Assembly (NCBI GenBank): GCA_964540965.1
Contig: CAZIOT010000016.1
Span: 36,519 to 100,518 of the forward strand
Source: JADYZU01 sp964540965
GTDB lineage: Bacteria > Pseudomonadota > Alphaproteobacteria > Rhodobacterales > Rhodobacteraceae
DNA: 64,000 bases
Direction: 5' to 3'
Shown: one piece after another, positions 15,643-22,782 of the stretch
Position numbering within the stretch: position 1 is the stretch's first letter
Layout: each line of letters begins with the position of its first letter
Made by a program: the position numbers and the translations under genes
Notes under the pieces: generated by a model
What the model was told of the DNA's origin: nothing
Databases searched by the model: none
The model's input: the letters and a program-made list of their open reading frames with translations, nothing else

Positions 15643-16728
15643 TCAGAAACGGTAGGTGAAGCCACCCCAGACAGTGCCCTCGTCGCGATGGCGCCCGCCG
15701 CGGGTCGCGCCGGCAATCGCGGCAGCGGCGGCGATCAGCGCGGCGGCGGTCAGCAGGAAGGCGGTGAGGATCGCGCTTTTCCGCGCCACCTCGGCCGCGG
15801 CAATCGCCGCGTCCTGCGCCTCGGTCGCAAGGCGCTCGGCCTCGGCCTGGGCATCGGCCAGCGCCTGTTCGGCGGTGGCCCTCGCCTCTTGCGCGCCGGT
15901 CACCGCGGCTTCGACGCGGGCCTCGACCTCGGCTTCGGGCAGGGCGGTGCGCTGGGCGGTGGCGGCGACAAGGAAGGCACGCTCGTCATCGCTGACTTCG
16001 CCGGTGCGCAGCACATTGGCAAGGATCGCGCCGGTCTGCCGCGACAGTTCGGCCGGATCCTCGGCCGGGGTCGCAGGCGTCACCGGGGCGCCGGCGGTGG
16101 CACCGTCGAGCATCGGACGCATCAGCGTGTCGTTCAGCCAATCGGCCGTGCCGTCATCCCCCGTTGCCGCGGCAACGGCGGTGCCCGCCGCCTGTGCCAC
16201 GCCGCCGACCGCGGTGCCCGCCGCCTGTGCCACGCCGCCGACCGCGGTGCCCGCCGCCTGCGCCACCCCGCCGACCGCAGCCCCGGCCGCCTGCGCAACG
16301 CCGCCGGCGACATTGCCCACGGCGGTGACGGCGGTGCCGATGGCACTGGCCGCCATGAAGCCGGCCAGCAACGTGCCGATGCCCCAGACGACAAGGCCGT
16401 TCATGCCGTCGCGCACCATCACCTCATCGGCGCTGGCACTGTCGACGCGCCGGCGCATCCGGCCGGCGACATAGCCGCCGGCCATAAAGGCGGCGATCAG
16501 CGACACCACGATCCAGAAGGCGGTGACCGCCATCCACAACATGCCGCTGCCCTCGCCCGGCTCGGCCGAGATCGTCGCCAGGCCCAGGGCAGCGCCAAAG
16601 GCGGTGAAAAGTCCCGCGGTGGCGGCGGCGACCACGGCGCCGCCCAGCACCGCCGGCCAGTCGATATAGGATCGGTCGAGCGGCACCACGGGTGCCGAGG
16701 CGGCGGTCAGAGCTTCGGTGCGTTCCAT
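15643..16728 (-). CDS. PhnA-like multi-helix membrane protein with internal 11-residue repeats
   Basis: 361 residues. N-terminal YIDWPAVLGGAVVAAATAGLF starts a membrane domain with hydrophobic helices at about 24-50, 62-90 and 112-140; the ending is also hydrophobic (about 315-345). Such proteins are often labelled PhnA-like, but no link to phosphonate metabolism is visible. Between the helices lie four tandem 11-residue units of the type AVGGVAQAAGT (about 140-184). A long Ala/Glu-rich, probably coiled-coil stretch follows (about 250-315). The small membrane gene 12 bases upstream is a frequent companion. Confidence 0.7.
   Translation of the reverse strand: MERTEALTAASAPVVPLDRSYIDWPAVLGGAVVAAATAGLFTAFGAALGLATISAEPGEGSGMLWMAVTAFWIVVSLIAAFMAGGYVAGRMRRRVDSASADEVMVRDGMNGLVVWGIGTLLAGFMAASAIGTAVTAVGNVAGGVAQAAGAAVGGVAQAAGTAVGGVAQAAGTAVGGVAQAAGTAVAAATGDDGTADWLNDTLMRPMLDGATAGAPVTPATPAEDPAELSRQTGAILANVLRTGEVSDDERAFLVAATAQRTALPEAEVEARVEAAVTGAQEARATAEQALADAQAEAERLATEAQDAAIAAAEVARKSAILTAFLLTAAALIAAAAAIAGATRGGRHRDEGTVWGGFTYRF
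16178..16309. repeat. Four tandem 33-bp units inside the PhnA-like gene
   Basis: Units start at 16178, 16211, 16244 and 16277, each exactly 33 bases and therefore in frame (11 codons, AAGTAVGGVAQ on the minus strand). Units 1 and 2 are identical; unit 3 differs at two positions and unit 4 at several. The gradient suggests recent slippage duplication of the first units. Confidence 0.85.
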
Positions 16729-16740
16729 GTGCTCGCCTCC

Positions 16741-16815
16741 CTACCTCAGGCCGATGAAGGACAGGATCGCGAGGACGATCACCACGAGACCGACAAGATA
16801 GATGATGCTGTTCAT
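16741..16815 (-). CDS. Single-helix membrane micro-protein (24 residues)
   Basis: The 24-codon frame MNSIIYLVGLVVIVLAIL ending SFIGLR is almost entirely one transmembrane helix. AAGGGTTACTGC precedes the ATG. Near-identical tiny proteins of this pattern occur widely in Rhodobacteraceae, and the start, length and end look deliberate. It lies 12 bases upstream of the PhnA-like gene on the same strand and is probably co-transcribed. Function unknown. Confidence 0.65.
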   Translation of the reverse strand: MNSIIYLVGLVVIVLAILSFIGLR

Positions 16816-16957
16816 GCAGTAACCCTTCCAGACATGCGGCCGTGAATGCCGCCTGTCACCCGAACGTGAGGCGGACGGAAAGGTTCCCCCGCGCGGTCGA
16901 CGCTTTTGCCCGGCGTGCCGCGCCGCTAGGCTGCGCCCGACCGAACCGGAGCGCAGA

Positions 16958-17239
16958 ATGTCCGACCGCAGACCCGCCGTCACCCTTACCTATTGCACGC
17001 AATGCAACTGGATGCTGCGCACCGCCTGGATGGCGCAGGAACTGCTGTCGACCTTCGGGCAGGACATCGGATCGGTGACGCTGGTGCCGGGAACCGGCGG
17101 CATCTTCACCATTTCGGTCGATGGAGAGCAGGTCTGGGACCGCAAGGCGATTGGTGGCTTTCCCGATGTGAAACAGCTCAAGCAGATCCTGCGCGACAGG
17201 GTCTGGCCCGAGCGCGATCTGGGCCATGTCGACCGATAG
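16958..17239 (+). CDS. SelT/SelW/SelH-like thioredoxin-fold protein (Cys form)
   Basis: 93 residues of the Rdx family. The redox motif is CTQC (Cys13-Cys16) in VTLTYCTQCNWMLRTAWMAQELLSTF, followed by GGIFTISVDGEQVWDRKAIGGFPDVKQLKQ, a complete match to bacterial SelW-like proteins in which selenocysteine is replaced by cysteine. A role in thiol redox chemistry is assumed from the family. Its last 14 bases overlap the downstream kinase gene in another frame, so the two are co-transcribed. Confidence 0.9.
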   Translation: MSDRRPAVTLTYCTQCNWMLRTAWMAQELLSTFGQDIGSVTLVPGTGGIFTISVDGEQVWDRKAIGGFPDVKQLKQILRDRVWPERDLGHVDR

Positions 17240-18044
17240 CGGGTTCGACCCGGCGCCGTGGCTGGCGCGCTGGGGCCTGACCGCGGACGGCCCGCCAGTG
17301 GAGACTGCGGGCGCGCTGCTTTGGCCGGTCATCGCCGCCGGCCGGCCGGCAATGCTGAAACTGACCGCCGATCCGGGCGAAATCCGCGGCATGGCGGTGC
17401 TTGAGGCCTGGCGCGGGCAGGGCGCCGTCGCGGTGCTGGCCCGCGACGGTGGCGCCCTGCTGATGCCGCGCGCCGAAGGCCAACGGTCGCTGATCCGCAT
17501 GGCGCAGGGCGGCGAGGATGGCGCGGCGACGCGCGTGCTCTGCGCCACCGCGCGCCGGCTGCACGGCAACGGCGCCTTCAGCGCCCATGCCGTGCCGCTG
17601 TCGCACTGGCTTGCCGATCTGCGCGCGGCGGCGGGGCAGGGCGGCATCCTCGCGCTGGCTGCCGGCCGTGCCGATGCCCTGATCGCGGCCGATCCGGTGC
17701 TGCTGCACGGCGACCTGCATCATGGCAATGTGCTGGATTTCGGCCCGCACGGCTGGCTTGCCATCGACCCCAAGGGGGTGATCGGCCCCGCGGTCTTTGA
17801 CCTTGCGCCGCTGTTCAGCAATCCCGACCTTGCCGACCCCGGCACGGCGGTGGCCCGCGACAGGTTCGCCGCGCGGCTGGGAATTGTCCTGGCCGAAACC
17901 GGCATCGACCGCGCCGCGGTTCTGGACGCGGTGCTGGTGCAGGCGGCGCTTTCGGCGGTCTGGTTCCTTGCGGACGGCGACGATCGCGCCGCCGTGCCGC
18001 TGAGGATCGCAGAGCTGGCGGACGGGCTTGCCGGCCGCCGCTGA
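17226..18044 (+). CDS. APH(6)-like aminoglycoside phosphotransferase family protein
   Basis: 272-residue small-molecule kinase. The catalytic loop HGDLHHGNVLD (161-171, Asp163 and Asn168) and the metal-binding IDPKG (Asp181) with the following VFDLAPLF match streptomycin 6-phosphotransferase-like enzymes. The N-terminal lobe carries AMLKLT with the ATP-binding lysine (about 45). Chromosomal copies without mobile-element context usually act on unknown hydroxylated substrates, so resistance should not be assumed. ATG overlaps the SelW-like gene by 14 bases. It ends 3 bases before the convergent icd gene. Confidence 0.85.
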   Translation: MSTDSGFDPAPWLARWGLTADGPPVETAGALLWPVIAAGRPAMLKLTADPGEIRGMAVLEAWRGQGAVAVLARDGGALLMPRAEGQRSLIRMAQGGEDGAATRVLCATARRLHGNGAFSAHAVPLSHWLADLRAAAGQGGILALAAGRADALIAADPVLLHGDLHHGNVLDFGPHGWLAIDPKGVIGPAVFDLAPLFSNPDLADPGTAVARDRFAARLGIVLAETGIDRAAVLDAVLVQAALSAVWFLADGDDRAAVPLRIAELADGLAGRR

Positions 18045-18047
18045 CCG

Positions 18048-19259
18048 TCAGGCCAGCGCCCGGTTCAGGTAGTCGTCGACCTTTTCCAGATAGCCCATCG
18101 TGGTCAGCCATTTCTGGTCCGGCCCGACCAGAAGCGCCAGATCCTTGGTCATGAAGCCGTCCTCGACCGTCTGCACCGTGACCCGTTCCAGCGTCTCGGC
18201 AAAGTTCATCAGCGCCGCATTGTTGTCGAGCGTCGCGCGATGCTTGAGCCCGCCGGTCCAGGCATAGATCGAGGCGATGGAATTGGTCGAGGTTTCCTTG
18301 CCCTTCTGGTGTTCGCGGTAATGCCGCGTCACCGTGCCATGCGCCGCCTCGGCCTCGACCGTCTTGCCATCGGGCGTCATCAGAACCGAGGTCATCAGGC
18401 CCAAGGAGCCGAACCCCTGCGCCACGGTGTCGGACTGCACGTCGCCGTCATAGTTCTTGCAGGCCCAGACATAGCCGCCCGACCATTTCAGCGCGCTCGC
18501 CACCATGTCGTCGATCAGCCGGTGTTCGTAATGGATGCCGGCGGTCTTGAACTTATCTTCGAATTCCTCGGCATAGACCTTGGCGAACAGGTCCTTGAAG
18601 CGGCCGTCATAGGCCTTGAGGATGGTGTTCTTGGTCGACAGATACACCGGCCAGCCCTTGACCAGCCCGTAGTTGAGCGAGGCGCGGGCGAAGTCGATGA
18701 TCGACTGGTCAAGGTTGTACATGCCCATGACCACGCCGGCGCCCGGCGACTGGAACACCTCGCGTTCGATGGTCTCGCCATCCTCGCCGACGAATTTCAG
18801 CGTGAGCTTGCCCTTGCCGGGAAAGCGGAAGTCGGTGGCGCGGTACTGGTCGCCAAAGGCGTGGCGGCCGACGACGATGGGCTTGGTCCAGCCGGGGACA
18901 AGACGCGGCACGTTCTTGCAGATGATCGGCTCGCGGAAGATCACGCCGCCAAGGATGTTGCGGATGGTGCCGTTCGGCGATTTCCACATCTGCTTGAGGT
19001 TGAATTCCTCGACCCGCTGTTCGTCGGGAGTGATGGTCGCGCATTTCACCCCGACGCCATATTGCGCGATGGCGTTGGCAGCATCGACGGTGATCTGGTC
19101 GTTGGTGCGGTCACGCTCCTCGATGCCGAGGTCGTAGTATTTCAGGTCGAGGTCGAGATAGGGCAGGATCAGCTTCTTCTTGATGAAGTCCCAGATGATC
19201 CGGGTCATCTCGTCGCCGTCGAGTTCGACGACGGGGTTGGCTACCTTGATCTTCGACAT
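18048..19259 (-). CDS. icd: NADP-dependent isocitrate dehydrogenase
   Basis: 403 residues, the eukaryote-like homodimeric NADP-IDH type common in alphaproteobacteria, converting isocitrate to 2-oxoglutarate with NADPH formation. Landmarks are VVELDGDEMTRIIWDFIK at the N-terminus, the substrate-binding KSPNGTIRNILGG, the VGRHAFGDQY region, YDGDVQSDTVAQGFGSLGLMTS with the metal aspartates, and EAAHGTVTRHYREHQKG for cofactor binding. ATG at 19259 has AGGACCACCCCC upstream. Monocistronic by appearance. Confidence 0.97.
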   Translation of the reverse strand: MSKIKVANPVVELDGDEMTRIIWDFIKKKLILPYLDLDLKYYDLGIEERDRTNDQITVDAANAIAQYGVGVKCATITPDEQRVEEFNLKQMWKSPNGTIRNILGGVIFREPIICKNVPRLVPGWTKPIVVGRHAFGDQYRATDFRFPGKGKLTLKFVGEDGETIEREVFQSPGAGVVMGMYNLDQSIIDFARASLNYGLVKGWPVYLSTKNTILKAYDGRFKDLFAKVYAEEFEDKFKTAGIHYEHRLIDDMVASALKWSGGYVWACKNYDGDVQSDTVAQGFGSLGLMTSVLMTPDGKTVEAEAAHGTVTRHYREHQKGKETSTNSIASIYAWTGGLKHRATLDNNAALMNFAETLERVTVQTVEDGFMTKDLALLVGPDQKWLTTMGYLEKVDDYLNRALA

Positions 19260-19395
19260 GGGGGTGGTCCTCGGGTTCGGATTCGCTGCCGCTGTCTAGC
19301 GGAAAGCCGCGGGCGGGGGAAGGCGGTATGCGAAGGTATACCGCGCCGCTTTGCCTCAACTGCGAATGGACGGCGGCCGCGCCGCGGCGGATCGG

Positions 19396-19986
19396 TCAGG
19401 CGGTGCCGAACCAGCCGTCCAGCCGCCCGCGAAGCGCCGCCCACAGGGCCGGCGCGCCGCGGGCGACCTTGCTGCCGACGCGGGTCTCAAGCTGCTCGCG
19501 GGTGACGGCATATTCCGTCCAGGTCCCGCCACCGGCGGCGAGGTTGGCCAGCACCGGCTGCACCCGGTCGATGCTCTTGGCAAAGATCGCGTCGGGGGTG
19601 GCGGCGGCCTCGAACTCTTCCCACAGGGCGCGGAATTCGGCGGCCTGGGCGGCGGGCAGAAGGCCGAAGATGCGGTCGGCGGCGGCCTGTTCGGCGGCCA
19701 GCACATCGGCCCCGCCATGCGCCTGCCCGTTCGCGGCGTGGATCGGCGTGTCGCCGGTGTCGATTTCCACCAGATCGTGGATCAAAAGCATGCGGATCAC
19801 CCGGTCGATCCGCACCCCGGGCGCGGCCAGATCGGCCAGAACCAGCGCCGCCAGCGCGACATGCCAAGAGTGTTCGCCGGAATTCTCGCGCCTTGTGCCG
19901 TCGCAAAGCGTCGTGGCCCGCAGAACATGGCTGAGTTTCGCGGCCTCGTGCAGGAAGGCGAGGCGGGCGGGGATAGATTCGTTCAT
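19396..19986 (-). CDS. HD-domain phosphohydrolase (YfbR/HDDC2-like)
   Basis: 196 residues with the HD metal-binding pattern: His39 in GEHSWHVALAALVLADL, His70-Asp71 in LLIHDLVEIDTGD, and later acidic residues around SIDRVQPVL. The order and the EIDTGDTP motif match HDDC2/YfbR-type 5'-deoxynucleotidases, which dephosphorylate nucleoside monophosphates. Substrate preference is inferred from family only. The ATG at 19986 follows GGGGGCCGC. It is probably the last gene of a minus-strand run after the hydrolase and the 98-residue protein, separated from them by two hairpins. Confidence 0.8.
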   Translation of the reverse strand: MNESIPARLAFLHEAAKLSHVLRATTLCDGTRRENSGEHSWHVALAALVLADLAAPGVRIDRVIRMLLIHDLVEIDTGDTPIHAANGQAHGGADVLAAEQAAADRIFGLLPAAQAAEFRALWEEFEAAATPDAIFAKSIDRVQPVLANLAAGGGTWTEYAVTREQLETRVGSKVARGAPALWAALRGRLDGWFGTA

Positions 19987-20004
19987 CAGCGGCCCCCGGG
20001 CAAT

Positions 20005-20051
20005 GAAATTTCTGGAAATTTCAAAGTCTTCCGGAAATTCTAGAATTTCCG
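20005..20051. repeat. Pair of AT-rich inverted repeats between two minus-strand genes
   Basis: GAAATTTCTGGAAATTTC (20005-20022) and CGGAAATTCTAGAATTTCCG (20032-20051) can each fold into a stem. They stand out in otherwise GC-rich DNA and have the same two-hairpin architecture as the family 1 repeats, though with different sequence. Position right after the 98-residue protein gene suggests a terminator or mRNA-end stabiliser. Confidence 0.65.
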
Positions 20052-20348
20052 TCAATGCCCGCCGGGATTGTCCTCGGGCGTGTCGAGGATGGGTTTCGAC
20101 CCCAGTTCCACCCTGGGCCCGCCGGGGTTCTTTGGCCCCTTGGCCAGCCGGTCGGCCAGGTATTTGCGCGCCCGGCGTTCCGACAGCCGCACCCGGATCG
20201 CCGTCATGAAGGCTTCCTGCGTCGTGGTCGAGGCCGCGCCGATCACCTTTGACACCTCGGCGATCAGCTGGTCGTCGCCCAGTTCCTCGGCGGCGGCGAT
20301 GACCTCTTGCGCCAGCCGGTCGGCCAGTTCCTCGGTGATCGCGCTCAT
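20052..20348 (-). CDS. Conserved-looking helical protein (98 residues), unknown function
   Basis: A soluble, charged protein: residues 1-60 form amphipathic helices (ITEELADRLAQEVIAAAEEL, EVSKVIGAASTTTQEAFMTA), then a basic segment (RLSERRARKYLADRLAKG) and a Gly/Pro-rich tail. The ATG overlaps the alpha/beta hydrolase stop in ATGA (20345-20348), so translation is coupled. No family with known function is recognised; it may be a small adaptor or DNA-associated protein. Confidence 0.65.
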   Translation of the reverse strand: MSAITEELADRLAQEVIAAAEELGDDQLIAEVSKVIGAASTTTQEAFMTAIRVRLSERRARKYLADRLAKGPKNPGGPRVELGSKPILDTPEDNPGGH

Positions 20349-20998
20349 CGTGACGTCTCGCCCAGACGGCGGCGGACATAATCCTTGACCGTTCCGGTCA
20401 GGGTCTCGATATGCGGATCCTCGAAGAAATGCCCGGCACCCTCGACCACGGTATGGGTGATGGTGATGCCCTTCTGTTCGTGCAGCTTGTTGACCAGATT
20501 GACGGTATCGGCCGGCGGCGCCACCCGATCGGCCGAGCCGTTGATCACCAGCCCCGAGGACGGGCAGGGGGCAAGGAAGCTGAAATCATACATGTTCGCC
20601 GGCGGCGCGACCGAGATGAAGCCGGTGATTTCCGGCCGCCGCATCAAGAGCTGCATCCCGATCCAGGCGCCGAAGGAAAAGCCCGCCACCCAGCAATGCT
20701 TGGCGTTGGTGTTCATCGACTGGAGGTAGTCGAGCGCCGAGGCGGCATCCGACAGCTCGCCGATGCCCTGGTCGTATTCGCCCTGCGACCTTCCGACGCC
20801 GCGGAAGTTGAAGCGCAGCACGGTAAAGCCGAGGTCATGGAACGCATAGTGGAGGTTGTAGACCACCCGGTTGTTCATCGTGCCGCCGAACTGCGGATGC
20901 GGATGCAGGATGATCGCGATGGGCGCGTCGCGGTCCTTTTGCGGATGGTAACGCCCTTCGAGCCGGCCTTCGGGACCGGGAAAGATCACTTCGGGCAT
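20345..20998 (-). CDS. Alpha/beta hydrolase (YsgA-like serine hydrolase)
   Basis: 217 residues with a compact alpha/beta-hydrolase core: HPHPQFGGTMNN oxyanion strand, FNFRGVGRSQG, nucleophile elbow GFSFGAWIG with the serine, an acid in INGSADRVAPPAD, and the catalytic histidine in VVEGAGHFF near the end. This is the short esterase-like type found next to many alphaproteobacterial genes; its substrate is unknown. ATG at 20998 (MPEVIFPG) is preferred to 21010 because it matches the usual family N-terminus. It is divergent from iscR, and the shared upstream region holds the ICE-like operator. Confidence 0.85.
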   Translation of the reverse strand: MPEVIFPGPEGRLEGRYHPQKDRDAPIAIILHPHPQFGGTMNNRVVYNLHYAFHDLGFTVLRFNFRGVGRSQGEYDQGIGELSDAASALDYLQSMNTNAKHCWVAGFSFGAWIGMQLLMRRPEITGFISVAPPANMYDFSFLAPCPSSGLVINGSADRVAPPADTVNLVNKLHEQKGITITHTVVEGAGHFFEDPHIETLTGTVKDYVRRRLGETSR

Positions 20999-21033
20999 CG
21001 TCACTCCCACCTGATGAAAGTCGCCGGGCTTTC

Positions 21034-21070
21034 TTGACGGAAAGCGTTGGCTACCTTAGAACGCTTCTAA
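21034..21070 (+). promoter_or_regulatory. iscR-suf promoter with an ICE/Irr-box-like operator over the -10
   Basis: TTGACG (21034-21039) and TAGAAC (21057-21062) are separated by 17 bases, a good sigma-70 layout. A perfect palindrome TTAGAAcgcTTCTAA (21056-21070) overlaps the -10. It matches the core of the iron control element bound by Irr in alphaproteobacteria (TTTAGAA-N3-TTCTAAA), so iron/heme-dependent repression of the iscR-suf operon is inferred. No footprint is implied. Confidence 0.7.
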
Positions 21071-21174
21071 ACGCCAGGGTCTCGCCCCAGCCTGTCGGGT
21101 GCGGAGGTAATCTGCGCCGGGCATCACGTCAATGGACGGGGCAAGATTCCCGTCACGGGCCATCGGAGACGGCA

Positions 21175-21630
21175 ATGAAACTTTCGACCAAGGGGCGGTA
21201 TGCGATGGTGGCACTGGCCGACCTCGCGCTGCAACCCGCGGGGGCGCTGGTCAACCTTGGCGAAATCGCCAAGCGGCAGGACATCTCGCTGCCCTATCTG
21301 GAGCAACTGTTCGTCAAGCTGAGGCGGGCTGATCTGGTCGAATCGACCCGCGGCCCCGGTGGCGGCTATCGCCTTGCCCGGGCGCCGGCCGAGATCCGGG
21401 TGTCCGAGATCCTGGCCGCGGTGGACGAGACGATTTCGGCGCTGCACAAGGGCGCCGGTGCCGAAGGCGCGATGTCGGGGACGCGGGCGCAATCGCTGAC
21501 CAACCGCCTGTGGGAGGGGCTGTCGGCGCATGTCTATGTCTTTCTGCACCAGACCCGGCTGTCGGATGTGGTGAAGAACCAGTTGGCGCCGTGCCCGGCG
21601 GTGCCGTCGCTGTTCGAGGTCGTCGACTAG
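21175..21630 (+). CDS. iscR: Rrf2-family iron-sulfur regulator IscR
   Basis: 151 residues. The winged helix begins MKLSTKGRYAMVALADLAL and includes the recognition region ISLPYLEQLFVKLRRADLVESTRGPGGGYRLAR. The segment that holds three cluster cysteines in E. coli IscR (around 92-106) reads HKGAGAEGAMSGTRAQ and has none; the only cysteine is Cys140 near the C-terminus. This matches the unusual single-cysteine IscR described for Rhodobacter sphaeroides. It heads the suf operon. ATG at 21175 follows GGAGACGGCA. Confidence 0.93.
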   Translation: MKLSTKGRYAMVALADLALQPAGALVNLGEIAKRQDISLPYLEQLFVKLRRADLVESTRGPGGGYRLARAPAEIRVSEILAAVDETISALHKGAGAEGAMSGTRAQSLTNRLWEGLSAHVYVFLHQTRLSDVVKNQLAPCPAVPSLFEVVD

Positions 21631-21646
21631 GCGCCGGTGGAGGCCG

Positions 21647-21700
21647 CCGGGGGTTTTGCACCCCCGGACCCCCGCAGGATATTTATGGACGAAGAATGAG
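21647..21700 (+). repeat. Dispersed CCCCCGGACCCCCG element, family 2, copy 1
   Basis: CCGGGGG and CCCCCGG (21647-21653, 21661-21667) form a hairpin followed by ACCCCCG, GGATATTT and TGGACGAAGAATGAG. The same order of blocks occurs at 30213-30264 and, inverted, at 54325-54371. It lies in the 88-base gap between iscR and the cysteine desulfurase gene, in the direction of transcription, and may attenuate or stabilise the operon transcript. Confidence 0.85.
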
Positions 21701-21718
21701 GCATTGGGAGTTCCTGGC

Positions 21719-22768
21719 GTGACCGCGCGCGTCTATCTTGACCACAACGCCACCATGCCGCTGCGCCCCGAGGCGCGGGCGGCGATGGCCGCGGCGATGG
21801 AGGTGACGGGCAACCCCTCATCGGTCCATGCCGAGGGGCGGGCGGCGCGCGCCGTGGTCGAGCGAGCGCGGGCGCAGGTGGCGGCGGCACTGGGCTGCGA
21901 TCCGTCGGGGGTCATCTTCACCTCGGGCGCGACCGAGGCCGCCGCGGTCTTGTCGCGCTGGCCCGGCGGCGCCACGGTCGAGCCGCTGGCGCATGATGCC
22001 CTCTGGACGCATCACACCGGCGGCGACGGCGTGCTGGCCGTCGGGCTGGGCAACGGCGAGACCGGGGTGGTGGACGATTTGCCTGAGCACGGGGCCGGCC
22101 TATGGCGGCGCGGCGATCTGGCCGGACGGGCGCTGCTGCTGGATGCCACGCAAGCCTTGGGCCGCCTGCCGTTTTCCTTTGCCTGGAGCGGGGCGGATGC
22201 CGCTGTGATCTCGGCGCACAAGCTGGGCGGACCGAAGGGGGTCGGCGCCCTGATCCTGAAGCCCGGCATCGACATCGTGCCCCTGCAGCGCGGTGGCGGG
22301 CAGGAAATGGGCCGCCGCTCGGGCACCGAGAATGTCATCGGCATCGCCGGTTTCGGGGCCGCGGCCGAGGCGGCGGAACGTGACCTTGCGTCGGGTTCCT
22401 GGGAACGCATTGCCGCCTTGCGCGATTTGCTGGAAGCGGCCATTGCAGCCGCCGAATCTGCGACTATTTTTGTCGGGAAAGGCGGGGCGCGGCTGCCCAA
22501 CACCAGCCTGATGCTGACCCCCGGCTGGAAGGGTGAGACGCAGGTGATGGCGATGGATCTGGCGGGTTTTGCGGTTTCCGCCGGATCCGCCTGCTCGAGC
22601 GGCAAGGTCCGGGTCAGCCGGGTGCTGCGGGCGATGGGGTTTGACGAGGTCGAGGCGGGATCGGCGATCCGGGTCTCGCTGGGCCTTGGGACCACGGAAG
22701 AGGATGTGCTGCGCTTTGCCGGGGCGTGGTGCGCGAAACGCAGGACGGCCAAAGGCCGCGCGGCATGA
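21719..22768 (+). CDS. Cysteine desulfurase, NifS/IscS-like class
   Basis: 349-residue PLP enzyme that takes sulfur from cysteine as an enzyme-bound persulfide. N-terminal VYLDHNATMPLRPEA and the PLP lysine motif SAHKLGGPKGVGAL are typical of the NifS/IscS branch; the active-site loop SAGSACSSGKVRVSRVL carries the persulfide cysteine. It is somewhat shorter than IscS (about 400). GTG at 21719 is chosen as the first start after the family 2 repeat. The operon thus encodes two desulfurases, this one and sufS. Confidence 0.9.
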   Translation: MTARVYLDHNATMPLRPEARAAMAAAMEVTGNPSSVHAEGRAARAVVERARAQVAAALGCDPSGVIFTSGATEAAAVLSRWPGGATVEPLAHDALWTHHTGGDGVLAVGLGNGETGVVDDLPEHGAGLWRRGDLAGRALLLDATQALGRLPFSFAWSGADAAVISAHKLGGPKGVGALILKPGIDIVPLQRGGGQEMGRRSGTENVIGIAGFGAAAEAAERDLASGSWERIAALRDLLEAAIAAAESATIFVGKGGARLPNTSLMLTPGWKGETQVMAMDLAGFAVSAGSACSSGKVRVSRVLRAMGFDEVEAGSAIRVSLGLGTTEEDVLRFAGAWCAKRRTAKGRAA

Positions 22769-22782
22769 CGGAAGGAAATGCG

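Noticed and set aside
17226..18044. Aminoglycoside phosphotransferase as an acquired resistance gene
   Set aside because: Base composition equals the surroundings and it is coupled to a SelW-like gene in core sequence, so it is probably a native kinase of unknown substrate.
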